A stretch of 64,000 bases of DNA from Sporocytophaga sp. (GTDB lineage: Bacteria > Bacteroidota > Bacteroidia > Cytophagales > Cytophagaceae): positions 1-64,000 of the forward strand of contig NZ_JAGHZZ010000020.1 in assembly GCF_017745095.1 (NCBI RefSeq), in the 5' to 3' direction. This document shows positions 51,890 through 61,118 of this stretch, piece by piece. Position numbers and translations under genes: made by a program. Position 1 is the stretch's first letter. The number at the start of each line of letters is the position of its first letter. The notes under the pieces were generated by a model. The model was not told where the DNA came from and made no database searches. It saw only the letters and a list, made by a program, of their open reading frames with translations.

Positions 51890-53506
51890 TTATTTGTGCT
51901 GTCGTCTTCCTATTAATGGAAGTAAAGACAATATAATAACATAAAGAAAGCAAACAATGCTTGCTGATCTTAAAGAGAGAATAAAGAAATTGCCGAATGA
52001 TCCTGATTTTCTTACACGTGAATCCCCTATAAGTAAAATATTTTTTAAGGAAAGACTGAAAGCTTCTTTGATGGTGAATTTGCTTCCGAAATTGATAGTA
52101 TCCATTAGGTAGAAGCCTAATGTTCCATATAAAATTATGAATACAAATAAAACTAATGGAAATTTGAAATCCCTTTTAATAGCGGATAGATTCGTTTGTA
52201 ATGTGTAGTTTCTTTCAGTATATAATAATATCGCGATTATTAAAAATGAAGCTATAGAGAATTCATAATAACCACCTTTGGTCAGGTGTGCGATAGTTGA
52301 TATAAATGAACCAAAAAGGGCTATATACCATGCCGTTCTGTATCCTTTCCACAGATAGATAGAATTGATAATTAATATAGCACCAGTGACAAATTGAACA
52401 TAGGTAGATGTGTAAAATAATTCATTGGAAATTAAATTTCTGATTGCGTTAAAATGTATGAAATCGACGGGGATCAGTAAAGTCAGAATGTTCAGCATTC
52501 CCAGTAAAAAACAAACCACGGCTGGAAATACTTTAAGGAACAGGCTGTCCTTGTATAAAATATAGGAAAAGATTGAATAAAGTAACGGTGTCCAGAAACT
52601 GAATAATCTGTATATAAGTGCCGTTAATAAAGCCTGAGCCGGAGAAAGACCATATTGTCTGAATAAATATGTAAGTGCAGCTTCAATTGCTCCTAGGCCG
52701 TTCATAAATGGAGAAACCATAGAGATAAAAAAAACTACCACATATGAAAGAAAGGCCATTGTCAGACTTCCTTTTCCTGATAGGGCCTTCATTGCTGAGA
52801 AAGCAAAGGAAATGCCTGTGAAGTCAAGAAACACAGATGTTATAAATGTATAAATCAAAAACTTTGTAGAGAATTTCTGAAGATTGATCTCATCTAATTT
52901 TCTTGATAGGGTGGGATAATGTTTGTTTACAAAAGTATATGCTCTTCCTTGTCTTTTATAAGAGAAAAAAGTAATTACCAATAGTGCAAGTATGATGACT
53001 ACCGGAATTACTATAAGTGGGTTTATAGGATTATCTTTTTCTGCCAGAGATGTTATCAGTATTGCAGGAATTGAAAAAACAAAGATCGATGTGCAACTTG
53101 CGAACATATATATGGATGAACCGAATATCAATACAGTACTCGAAATGTTCTGAGCATCTGTTTCTTTTGTAGAGAATGCTAAAGAAGTAACTCCGCCTGC
53201 AGGTAATATGACACTGATTAAAAACCTCTTTAGATAAAGTAAAACCATGCTGAAATAAGCGGGATAAGATTGAATTGTCCTAAAACTGAAAAAGTATAGT
53301 AAGCCTTGTAAAAGCACATATACAATACTTATTAGTAATCCTGTAATGATCCAGAATGTATTAGCTTTTTCTAATGCAGAAGAAATTTCTTTGATCTCAT
53401 TTCCGGATTTGGCAAAAAAAAGCACAGCAAAGAAAAAGCAGAGAAGTCCCAGTAATATTTGCCAGTATGAGGAAATCCAGGATCTGATTTTTTTGAAGAA
53501 ACTCAT
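51890..53506 (-). CDS. MprF-like multi-TM protein (lysylphosphatidylglycerol synthetase TM region) without synthase domain
   Basis: A 538-residue polytopic membrane protein with about 14 hydrophobic segments. The N-terminal 320 residues match the LPG_synthase_TM/UPF0104 flippase region (LKRFLISVILPAGGVTSLAF, FFISMVSPFMNGLGAIEAAL, ALLTALIYRLFSFWTPLLYS). The following about 200 residues add further membrane helices, as in full MprF, but the soluble aminoacyl-transferase domain that should follow is missing; the protein ends at LIGRRQHK. It may be a stand-alone lipid flippase. It is transcribed on the minus strand downstream of the gene at 53734-55818, with a 227-base gap. Confidence 0.83.
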   Translation of the reverse strand: MSFFKKIRSWISSYWQILLGLLCFFFAVLFFAKSGNEIKEISSALEKANTFWIITGLLISIVYVLLQGLLYFFSFRTIQSYPAYFSMVLLYLKRFLISVILPAGGVTSLAFSTKETDAQNISSTVLIFGSSIYMFASCTSIFVFSIPAILITSLAEKDNPINPLIVIPVVIILALLVITFFSYKRQGRAYTFVNKHYPTLSRKLDEINLQKFSTKFLIYTFITSVFLDFTGISFAFSAMKALSGKGSLTMAFLSYVVVFFISMVSPFMNGLGAIEAALTYLFRQYGLSPAQALLTALIYRLFSFWTPLLYSIFSYILYKDSLFLKVFPAVVCFLLGMLNILTLLIPVDFIHFNAIRNLISNELFYTSTYVQFVTGAILIINSIYLWKGYRTAWYIALFGSFISTIAHLTKGGYYEFSIASFLIIAILLYTERNYTLQTNLSAIKRDFKFPLVLFVFIILYGTLGFYLMDTINFGSKFTIKEAFSLSLKNILLIGDSRVRKSGSFGNFFILSLRSASIVCFLYVIILSLLPLIGRRQHK

Positions 53507-53733
53507 AACAAAAGAAAACCTGGCACTTCCTTTAATGTTTACATTATCAAGAGAAAAAGGAAACGGAAATATGATAAAGCTCTTTCTGATCTTTTGTGGT
53601 AGGATGGATGTAAAAAGATAGGAATTACCTGGTTTTAATGTTTATGATACACCTTCAGATAAATTTTTACATAGAGCTTTTTGTTAATAGGTTACTGGTT
53701 AAATTCTTATGTGTTAAAGAATTCATTGGACGA

Positions 53734-55818
53734 TTAGTTGAAAGATCTTGTTATATGAGATTCCAACTCAGGGCTTTTTTTAAACTGAGAAGCAAAGTCT
53801 TGTTCGAATTTTAATATTTTTTCTTCCCTTATTTTATTATACTGTCGCTTGCTGAAGACAGCGCAAAACCAATCCCACCCGTTCTTTACTTTATCTTTTT
53901 CGAATAGGTATGATCTTCCCAGAATCTCTGTTAAAAAGGAAAATATCAGAATTCCCCAAATCCACCATTGATGATTTCCGAGCCTATCAATCCAGAGATT
54001 GATAGGCTGGTTTACCTTTAGGAAAATTGCGGTAAAAATAGGCAGGAATGTAAGAGTAGAAACTTTAAGAAAGTATTTAAGATTGTTTCTCAGTTTATAT
54101 TGTTCATCGTCCCACCGTTTATTGATATAATTTGATTTTTCAAATTCGAGCCTTTGCTTATTTTCATTTTCTCTGTTGAGCCTCTCAAGCTCGTCTCTGC
54201 GTTGTATTTCTTTGAGAAGTTTTTCTTTCTCAGTTTTCATTGCGCGGAATGTGGCTTCCCTCTTTTCATTTTCCCGCACTAAATATTCAAAATAATCTTC
54301 ATTATTCAGGAAGTCCAAAGAGCTATCGATATTTTCTGCTGTGATATCTTCAGGCTTATTGGGTTTTTCACGAAGCTCATAACTTCTTTCAAGAGCCTCT
54401 TCCTTACTTAGAAAACCTGCTTTATATTGATCTTGCAGCTTCAGATATGCTTCTGAAATAGAAGTGTTGAGCTGGGCTGATAATATCAATTGGGCTTTGG
54501 TAATGACATCAAAAGATTTAGGTACAGAATGGCTTTCATTAAATCCTTTTTTGAGTTTAAACCAGAATTTGTTGATGACATAATCAATGTCTTTTGCGAA
54601 CGGAACACCTCCTTCACCAAATTTATCTTTTGTATATTGTGCCAGTGCCAGAGTAAGCTTATTCCCTGTTAAAAAGACATGACTGGTCTTTTCAAATCCT
54701 TTGAAGTTTTCACCTTTTCGATAGTAATTTATTTTAGTGAATATTTTCAGAAAGCGAAGACATGCATCTTCATCAAAAATCCCTGTCTTTTGTTCAGCAA
54801 TCTCCTTGAGTTCGGATATCGTTAATGTATCTTCAACAGAATATTTTGAGTATTTGCTAATATCTGCATTAAATATTTCAAGAGTAATACCTTTATGTTT
54901 AAGATCCTGCTCAAGTTTGATTTTCTTATTTCTTACATCACTGACAGTATTGCAGTTCTTTAGTATCTCCATCATTGCAGGCTTAGGGTCTAAAGCAATT
55001 TGTCCTTTCTTTATCAGCTCAGCAGTTTGGAAAAAATGATCTATTTCTTCCTGTGTTTCTTCAAGATATTTAAGTTGAATGGTTGGTACTTTATTCGTAT
55101 GATTTATTTCTGAAATCAGTTTAAGTAAGTCATCCAGAATTTCCATGAATAATAAACCATTGTATCCCACAATACTGAATAAGTATTCAGTACTCAGGAA
55201 AATAGTAAGATTGGCTTTCCATTTTCCTAGCTCATTGAGATCTCCTGTAAACCGTATGCCCTGATAGAGAATAAGGCCTTCTCTTATAAGATTGAGGTTG
55301 TTCCTGAATTTTTCATTATCCTGATTTTTTATAACAAAAGCACTGATGTAGGTAGAATATTTTACAGTAAATATATTGTCAAGCAAGTATTGATTGAAGC
55401 ATTGAAATATGTCTTCCTGCTCGGACAGCGAAAGAGCTTTGCCTTCCTGTTTTTCTATAAAGCCTATAAGTTCTTGTATAATATGGTTTTGAATATCAGA
55501 AATGAGTCGATATCCATTGTTATGATAACCGACATTACTTTCTATTTTTTTATTAAAATGATAATAGCCATCTTTTCTGATTGTTAAATCTTTTAAGCGG
55601 TTATTAACAGTAGTTCTTATTACAGATTCAGGTAATCTGAAATCATAGACTTTTTCCAGGAGGTTTACAAGCTCAGTAGAACTCACTGTCCATTTATCCT
55701 CGGTGATTACAGCACCTTTAACAAATTCAGCTATGATATCGCTGATGTTGTTATATTTTTCGTTGTTATATAATTCACTGAACAATGCCACAGAGGCAAG
55801 CAGGTTGTTTTCTTTCAT
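53734..55818 (-). CDS. Large hypothetical protein with N-terminal winged-helix-like region, coiled coil and two C-terminal TM helices
   Basis: A 694-residue protein from the ATG at 55818; a GTG at 55890 would add 24 poorly protein-like residues. The N-terminus (LLASVALFSELYNNEKYNNI, IIAEFVKGAVI, STELVNLLEKVYDFRLPESV, VIRTTVNNRLKDL) looks like a winged-helix module. The middle 400 residues are helical with no recognised domain. A charged coiled coil at about 535-590 (EKREATFRAMKTEKEKLLKE) precedes two membrane helices (about 588-607 and 625-643) and a basic tail. The family is unknown to me; similar N-termini occur in uncharacterised proteins of scattered distribution. It stands alone, and a defence or stress role is possible but unsupported. 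Confidence 0.72.
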   Translation of the reverse strand: MKENNLLASVALFSELYNNEKYNNISDIIAEFVKGAVITEDKWTVSSTELVNLLEKVYDFRLPESVIRTTVNNRLKDLTIRKDGYYHFNKKIESNVGYHNNGYRLISDIQNHIIQELIGFIEKQEGKALSLSEQEDIFQCFNQYLLDNIFTVKYSTYISAFVIKNQDNEKFRNNLNLIREGLILYQGIRFTGDLNELGKWKANLTIFLSTEYLFSIVGYNGLLFMEILDDLLKLISEINHTNKVPTIQLKYLEETQEEIDHFFQTAELIKKGQIALDPKPAMMEILKNCNTVSDVRNKKIKLEQDLKHKGITLEIFNADISKYSKYSVEDTLTISELKEIAEQKTGIFDEDACLRFLKIFTKINYYRKGENFKGFEKTSHVFLTGNKLTLALAQYTKDKFGEGGVPFAKDIDYVINKFWFKLKKGFNESHSVPKSFDVITKAQLILSAQLNTSISEAYLKLQDQYKAGFLSKEEALERSYELREKPNKPEDITAENIDSSLDFLNNEDYFEYLVRENEKREATFRAMKTEKEKLLKEIQRRDELERLNRENENKQRLEFEKSNYINKRWDDEQYKLRNNLKYFLKVSTLTFLPIFTAIFLKVNQPINLWIDRLGNHQWWIWGILIFSFLTEILGRSYLFEKDKVKNGWDWFCAVFSKRQYNKIREEKILKFEQDFASQFKKSPELESHITRSFN

Positions 55819-56008
55819 TTTATGGTAAGCGGAAAAATTGATTTTGAGAAAGACTATTGTAGGTCTTTTCAATGTTTGATAAAACTCCACCTAAATAAAT
55901 GTATCAGAAGGAGTAAATGAGGAAAAGTATGTTAAATAATTATTAAGGTTCTAAAAGTATTCACAGGGGAAATATTATTGTTCTTTTGAAATAATAATTA
56001 TGTTATAA

Positions 56009-56037
56009 TAAAAAAAGGAGACATCTCTGTCTCCTTT
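56009..56037 (-). terminator. Intrinsic terminator of the ELWxxDGT-repeat gene
   Basis: On the minus strand, AAAGGAGAC/GTCTCCTTT (arms 56014-56022 and 56029-56037) forms a nine-base stem with a six-base loop, followed by a T-run (A-run at 56009-56016 on the plus strand). It lies 22 bases after the stop of the gene ending at 56059. Confidence 0.85.
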
Positions 56038-56058
56038 AGTTCTATGTTAATATATAAA

Positions 56059-57615
56059 TTAATTTTTGATCAATTTTTTTGAGTATATGTTATTATCCGA
56101 ATCTGTTAAAATGATATGATATAATCCAACAGGAAGATCTTCTGTTTCTATTCTGTTTTGAGAAGCGGATACTTTGACTTGTTTAACCAATTGATTTAAA
56201 CTGTTCATTACACTTATGCTGGTTATATTTTTTACATATTTCAGATCTATATCACAATATTGATATGCAGGATTTGGATAAATGTTGATAGCATCTGAAA
56301 TAGCTTTATCCTTGATTCCGGTAACATTTGAAAATTTCCACAGCTCAAAGCCATCAGTTCCATTATCTGCAGAGAAATAAAGAGCATTTTTAAATACGTG
56401 GAAGTCTCCTGGATCTGATTCGTTAGCGCCTTGATTAATATCCATTACCAGAACAGTTCCATCTTCTGACCCGTCAGACTTCCAGAGTTCGGCTCCCAAT
56501 GTTCCATCATTAGCACCGAAATATAGTTGACCATTATAGACAGTCAGATAAAACGGATCTCCATCGCCTGAAGGATTAATGTCTTTTACCATGATCGTTC
56601 CGACTTCAGTTCCATTTGACTTCCATAGTTCAAAGCCATGAGATCCATCGTCTGCAATAAAGTAAAGTTCTGAGTTAAATATTGTAAGTTCGGTAACTCC
56701 AGAAGAGCTTGTAGGATTGACATCTTTTACAAGTTCGGTGCCCGAAAGAGTTCCATCTGTTTTCCAGAGTTCTCTTCCTTCTTCTCCATTAATAGCAGAA
56801 AAGAAAATTGTTCCATTGAGTAAGGTGAGTTGACTGGGTGCTTTATTTCCAGAGGTAATGGCATTTGTTCCTGCATTTGTCCCATCCGATACCCAAAGTT
56901 CTATACCAGCATTCATGTGTTCTGCGGAGAAGTATAATTTGTTGTTGAGAACTTTCAGGTCATATGGTGAAGAAGAGCTTTCCCCAGTTGTGGTTTGTTT
57001 TACCAATGATTCTTCTCCTATATTCCCATTAGTCTTATATAGTCCAATATTATTTTGTGGGTCAATTCCTCCGAAATATAACATGGAGTTGTACACAGCC
57101 ATCTCATAGTGCCCGACCTGTACATCACTCACTTTAGTTATTGCTGTTCCATTGGTTTTGAATAAGTATGTACCGGTTCCATCAAAAGCGGAGAAATATA
57201 ATTCCGAATTAAATGCAGTTAAATTGTTAGGATAGGAACTTCCGGATTGATTTATATCTGAAACCCGTACTGTTCCTTCTGTTGTTCCATCGGATTTCCA
57301 GAGTTCCTGTCCATAGGAATCATATGCAGAGAAGTAAAATTCGGAATTGAACTGTATGAATCTGACATCGTCGGGGTTAGAGGGGCCTGATGGATTGATA
57401 TCTTTCAGAAGCTTGGTTCCTGTGGCTGTACCATCTGTTTTCCATATCTCAGCATCTGTACCATCATTTGCTATAAAATACAGTTCATCTTTAAATTCAA
57501 AGAAGAAATAAGGATAAGAATCGCCAGATGGATTAAAGCTTTTGAACAAACTTTGAGATATCCCGAAGGATATACAAAAAAAGATGAAAAATAATGTTGT
57601 AAAAAGTTTTTTCAT
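56059..57615 (-). CDS. Secreted ELWxxDGT-repeat protein with T9SS type A sorting domain
   Basis: A 518-residue exported protein from the ATG at 57615 (MKKLFTTLFFIFFCISFGIS signal peptide); the frame extends upstream to 57654 with 13 extra residues. About eight repeats of roughly 50 residues carry the motif ELWKSDGTxxGTxxVKDINPSG alternating with LTVYNGQLYFGANDG-like strands, which form a beta-propeller. The C-terminal 80 residues (INIYPNPAYQYCDIDLKYVK to LYHIILTDSDNN) are a type A sorting domain. ELWxxDGT proteins are secreted by T9SS; ligands are unknown. A -7-like TACCTTTG (minus strand, 57652-57659) lies upstream, without a clear -33 element. Confidence 0.9.
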   Translation of the reverse strand: MKKLFTTLFFIFFCISFGISQSLFKSFNPSGDSYPYFFFEFKDELYFIANDGTDAEIWKTDGTATGTKLLKDINPSGPSNPDDVRFIQFNSEFYFSAYDSYGQELWKSDGTTEGTVRVSDINQSGSSYPNNLTAFNSELYFSAFDGTGTYLFKTNGTAITKVSDVQVGHYEMAVYNSMLYFGGIDPQNNIGLYKTNGNIGEESLVKQTTTGESSSSPYDLKVLNNKLYFSAEHMNAGIELWVSDGTNAGTNAITSGNKAPSQLTLLNGTIFFSAINGEEGRELWKTDGTLSGTELVKDVNPTSSSGVTELTIFNSELYFIADDGSHGFELWKSNGTEVGTIMVKDINPSGDGDPFYLTVYNGQLYFGANDGTLGAELWKSDGSEDGTVLVMDINQGANESDPGDFHVFKNALYFSADNGTDGFELWKFSNVTGIKDKAISDAINIYPNPAYQYCDIDLKYVKNITSISVMNSLNQLVKQVKVSASQNRIETEDLPVGLYHIILTDSDNNIYSKKLIKN

Positions 57616-57783
57616 AATAAGTTTTAAAAGGTTAAGTATTAAAAATGAGAACAAAGGTAATTGATTTTTAATTAAATTACTTATAATGAGTTTGTTATGT
57701 TTTAAGTTAATTCTTTTGTTTTTTTAACATTTTTTGAATAAACGTTTTGAAATTCAGAAGGTTATCTTGTGTTATGATACCGG

Positions 57784-57825
57784 TTAAACAAATATTTTAA
57801 TCAGTTGATTAAAATATTTGTTTAA
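57784..57825. promoter_or_regulatory. Perfect 42-bp palindrome, probable TetR operator
   Basis: TTAAACAAATATTTTAATCA (57784-57803), a central GT, and TGATTAAAATATTTGTTTAA (57806-57825) are exact reverse complements over 20 bp. It lies 38 bases upstream of the TetR start at 57864, at the head of the export operon. The inner TTAATCAGTTGATTAA resembles operators of AcrR/CecR-like TetR regulators. It most likely binds the TetR protein and overlaps the operon promoter. Confidence 0.8.
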
Positions 57826-57863
57826 TTGAGCGCCATGATTTTACTTTGGATGGAGAAAACAAT

Positions 57864-58478
57864 ATGGCAAAAAAGAAAGAAATTGTTGAAGATGTTTCGG
57901 CAGAGGAAAAGTTAAAGGAGGCAGCTAGAAAGGTATTTACTCAGAAAGGTTATGCAGCAACCAGGACCAGAGACATTGCAGAGGAAGCCGGATTAAATCT
58001 TGCTTTGCTTAATTATTATTTCAGAAGTAAAGAAAAGCTTTTTGAGATTATAATGATGGAAAAGTTACAGCAACTTTTTGGTATAATTCTCCCATTGGCT
58101 AATGATCCTTCAACAAGTCTTGACGAAAAATTGAAAGCAATTGCTTCCGAGTATATAGATATGTTATCAGCAAATGAGAATTTGCCATTGTTTATTCTTA
58201 ATGAAATCAGAAGCAATCCTGAAAGGTTTGTTAGCAAAATGCAGATAGCAAAAATATTCTCAGATTCTGTAATGATAAAGCAAATAAAGGAAAAGAGACC
58301 AGATATAAACCCACTTCATTTTGTAATTAATATTCTCGGAATGGTTGTTTTTCCATTCATAGCAAAACCAATACTTGTTACCTCCGGACAAGCGGATAAT
58401 AAGGCTTTTGGAGCACTTATTAATGAAAGGAAGAAATTGATCCCCTTATGGGTTAAAGCGATTATGAAGGCAAAATGA
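57864..58478 (+). CDS. TetR-family repressor of the ABC export operon (CecR/YbiH-like)
   Basis: A 204-residue regulator from the ATG at 57864; an upstream TTG at 57846 would add six residues. The N-terminal helix-turn-helix is typical: EKLKEAARKVFTQKGYAATR, TRDIAEEAGLNLALLNYYFR, SKEKLFEII. The C-terminal ligand-binding domain is helical and ends in LIPLWVKAIMKAK. It is the first gene of an operon with a membrane-fusion lipoprotein, two ABC ATPases and two ABC-2 permeases, an order parallel to the E. coli ybiH-ybhGFSR cluster. It probably represses the operon by binding the palindrome at 57784-57825 and is released by a toxic substrate. Confidence 0.92.
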   Translation: MAKKKEIVEDVSAEEKLKEAARKVFTQKGYAATRTRDIAEEAGLNLALLNYYFRSKEKLFEIIMMEKLQQLFGIILPLANDPSTSLDEKLKAIASEYIDMLSANENLPLFILNEIRSNPERFVSKMQIAKIFSDSVMIKQIKEKRPDINPLHFVINILGMVVFPFIAKPILVTSGQADNKAFGALINERKKLIPLWVKAIMKAK

Positions 58479-58533
58479 TATGCATTTCATTTTTCTTATA
58501 ATAATAGTAATACAGGATTTTAAGACGAGCAAT

Positions 58534-59430
58534 ATGAAAACAGCAATCAGATTTTTTGCAGGATGTTTAGTAATCACAACTATATTATCCTGTTCCAAGC
58601 AACCTGCATTTGATGCTACAGGTACTTTTGAAGCAATTGAAACAATTGTTTCTTCCGAAGGAAATGGAGTAATAAAAGAATTTCAGTTAGAGGAAGGGCA
58701 GGAGTTGAACAATGGGCAGTATATCGGATATATAGATACAATTCAACTATATCTTAAAATGAAACAACTGGAGGCTCAGGTAAAGTCCACAATCAGTCAA
58801 AAACCAGATATAAGCAGACAGAAAGCTGCTCTGGAGGCTCAAATAAAGGCTGCTGAGAAAGATAAAGAAAGATATACAGATCTCGCAAAAGACGATGCCA
58901 TTCCCCAAAAGCAATTGGATGATGTTAATGCTGAAGTTGCTGTTTTGAAAGGGCAGCTGGATGCTTTATATTCATCCCTTAATATTACAACTAAAGGAAT
59001 CACACTACAGGCAGATCCTATTGCTATGCAGATAGAACAGGTAAGAGACCAATTGGAAAAAAGTATCATTCTGAATCCGATTAAAGGGACTGTCTTGAGT
59101 AAGTATGTTGAACCGAATGAATTAGCATCTATTGGAAAACCTTTATATAAAATTGCGGATCTTTCTACAATTATTCTCAGAGCCTATATTACCGGAAACC
59201 AATTACCATTAGTAAAACTTAATCAGAAGGTGAAAGTCCTTGTAGATGCGGATAAAGGTTCATATAAGGAATATTCAGGAGTGATAGAGTGGGTAAACAG
59301 CAAAGCAGAATTTACACCAAAGACTATTCAGACAAAAGATGAGCGCGCTAACCTGGTTTATGCGATAAAGATCAGAGTGAAAAATGATGGATTCCTTAAA
59401 ATCGGAATGTATGGTGAAGTAAAGTTGTAG
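58534..59430 (+). CDS. HlyD-family periplasmic adaptor lipoprotein (YbhG-like)
   Basis: A 298-residue membrane-fusion protein starting at ATG 58534, which yields a lipoprotein signal (ITTILSC, Cys at about 22); the frame open from 58480 only adds an unrelated leader. It has a biotinyl-lipoyl half (IVSSEGNGVIKEFQLEEGQE), a coiled-coil hairpin at about 80-155 (RQKAALEAQIKAAEKDKERY, KQLDDVNAEVAVLKGQLDAL), the second lipoyl half (NPIKGTVLSKYVEPNELASI) and a beta-barrel. It couples the ABC pump to an outer-membrane TolC-like channel, which is not encoded here. It lies 55 bases after tetR and seven bases before the first ATPase gene. Confidence 0.88.
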   Translation: MKTAIRFFAGCLVITTILSCSKQPAFDATGTFEAIETIVSSEGNGVIKEFQLEEGQELNNGQYIGYIDTIQLYLKMKQLEAQVKSTISQKPDISRQKAALEAQIKAAEKDKERYTDLAKDDAIPQKQLDDVNAEVAVLKGQLDALYSSLNITTKGITLQADPIAMQIEQVRDQLEKSIILNPIKGTVLSKYVEPNELASIGKPLYKIADLSTIILRAYITGNQLPLVKLNQKVKVLVDADKGSYKEYSGVIEWVNSKAEFTPKTIQTKDERANLVYAIKIRVKNDGFLKIGMYGEVKL

Positions 59431-59437
59431 GAAAGTT

Positions 59438-60364
59438 ATGCAAGCCATAATAGTAAAGAATCTTACGAAGACCTACGATAAAGGCAAAATACAGGCAGTT
59501 GATGATGTTTCATTTGAAGTTGAAAAAGGTGAGTTATTCGGTTTGATAGGTCCTGATGGAGCTGGGAAAACGAGTATTTTCAGAATGCTCACCACTCTAT
59601 TGTTACCTGATAAAGGTGAAGCCTCTGTTGATGGATTTGACATAGTCAAAGACTTCAAAAAAATAAGGAATACTGTTGGATATATGCCCGGTAAGTTCTC
59701 TTTATATCAGGATCTGACCATTGAAGAAAATCTAAATTTCTTTGCTACTGTATTTAATACCACTGTTGGAGAAAATTATTCTTTAATAAAAGATATCTAT
59801 ATACAGATTGAGAAATTTAAGAAAAGGAGAGCAGGTAAGTTGTCTGGTGGAATGAAGCAGAAGCTGGCATTGTGCTGCGCTCTTATTCATAAGCCTACTA
59901 CGCTGTTTCTTGATGAACCTACTACTGGCGTTGATCCTGTTTCTCGCAAAGAGTTTTGGGATATGTTAAAACGCCTGAAAGAACAAGGCATTACAATATT
60001 GGTATCCACTCCATATATGGATGAAGCCAATCGCTGTGACCGGATTGCCTTGATACAAAGCGGAAAGATTTTATCTATTGATACTCCTGCTGCTATTATA
60101 AATTCTTTTTCAGAAAAGTTATATGCGATAAAAGCCAATAAAATGTATCAGCTGTTGAAAGCTCTGGAATTGTTTCCAAAGAGAAGAAATAGTTATGCTT
60201 TCGGAGAATTTGCTCATGCTACCTTCGATCAGACAATTGACAAAGCTGAGTTAAAAAGATATCTTGAGATGATTGGTTTGAGTCAAATTGAAATAGAAGT
60301 CATTGAACCAACAATTGAGGATGTTTTTATCAAGCTATTGAACAAGCACAATCATGCAGAATAA
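59438..60364 (+). CDS. ABC exporter ATPase, first half (YbhF N-half-like)
   Basis: A 308-residue nucleotide-binding protein. Walker A is GPDGAGKT (38-45), the signature is LSGGMKQ (135-141), Walker B is TLFLDEP (155-161), and the H-loop region has STPYMDEANRCD, where a Pro-Tyr replaces the usual Thr-His. The GPDGAGK form with Asp and the altered switch His are typical of the first ATPase of YbhF/RbbA-type tandem transporters and may make this a degenerate site. The C-terminal 80 residues form an accessory domain. The stop overlaps the start of the next ATPase gene by 11 bases. Confidence 0.92.
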   Translation: MQAIIVKNLTKTYDKGKIQAVDDVSFEVEKGELFGLIGPDGAGKTSIFRMLTTLLLPDKGEASVDGFDIVKDFKKIRNTVGYMPGKFSLYQDLTIEENLNFFATVFNTTVGENYSLIKDIYIQIEKFKKRRAGKLSGGMKQKLALCCALIHKPTTLFLDEPTTGVDPVSRKEFWDMLKRLKEQGITILVSTPYMDEANRCDRIALIQSGKILSIDTPAAIINSFSEKLYAIKANKMYQLLKALELFPKRRNSYAFGEFAHATFDQTIDKAELKRYLEMIGLSQIEIEVIEPTIEDVFIKLLNKHNHAE

Positions 60365-61115
60365 TAAATCAGATGCAACGGAAAAAGTAATAGTCTGTAA
60401 AGATCTTACAAAGCGATTCGGAGATTTTATAGCTGCAAATGAAATTACTTTTGACGTATATAAAGGAGAAATATTTGGATTCCTAGGAGCAAACGGTGCA
60501 GGTAAAACAACTGCAATGCGTATGTTGTGTGGTTTATCTGTTCCTTCTTCAGGTCATGCTTTGGTTGCTGGCTATGATGTTTATAAACAGACGGAAGATA
60601 TAAAGAAAAAAATTGGCTACATGAGTCAGAAGTTTTCATTATATGAAGACCTTACCATTCTTGAGAATATAGAATTCTTCGGCGGAATATATGGACTAAC
60701 AAGGAAGGAGATAAAGGAGAAGGGGAGAAGTCTTATAGAAAAACTTGATTTGCAAAGTGAAGCGAAGAAGCTGGTGGCTTCCTTACCATTAGGCTGGAAA
60801 CAGAAATTATCATTTTCCGTGGCTGTTTTACATGACCCAAAGATCGTTTTTCTTGATGAACCCACAGGTGGGGTAGACCCCATTACCAGAAGGCAGTTCT
60901 GGGATTTAATCTATGAGGCTTCTGCAAGAGGCATAACTATTTTCGTTACTACCCATTATATGGACGAGGCTGAGTATTGTGATCGTATCTCCATTATGGT
61001 TGATGGGAAAATTGAAGTCCTGGACACACCTTCTAATCTGAAACGAAATTTCAAATCGACATCTATGGATGAAGTATTTTATCAGCTTGCAAGAAGTGCT
61101 AAAAGATCAGATTGA
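60354..61115 (+). CDS. ABC exporter ATPase, second half (YbhF C-half-like)
   Basis: A 253-residue nucleotide-binding protein. Walker A is GANGAGKT (45-52), the Q-loop region is YMSQKFSLYEDL, Walker B is IVFLDEP (164-170), and the switch His is in VTTHYMDEAEYCD. The signature motif is LPLGWKQ (144-150) instead of LSGGxxQ, as known in the second domain of YbhF-type proteins. Taken with the first ATPase gene, which has a good signature but no switch His, the pair may form one fully competent composite site. In E. coli YbhF the two halves are one polypeptide; here they are separate, overlapping genes. Confidence 0.92.
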   Translation: MQNNKSDATEKVIVCKDLTKRFGDFIAANEITFDVYKGEIFGFLGANGAGKTTAMRMLCGLSVPSSGHALVAGYDVYKQTEDIKKKIGYMSQKFSLYEDLTILENIEFFGGIYGLTRKEIKEKGRSLIEKLDLQSEAKKLVASLPLGWKQKLSFSVAVLHDPKIVFLDEPTGGVDPITRRQFWDLIYEASARGITIFVTTHYMDEAEYCDRISIMVDGKIEVLDTPSNLKRNFKSTSMDEVFYQLARSAKRSD

Positions 61116-61118
61116 GAG

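Noticed and set aside
57784-57825. Palindrome as an intrinsic terminator of an upstream gene
   Set aside because: The upstream gene runs in the opposite direction and the site immediately precedes tetR, so an operator is more likely.
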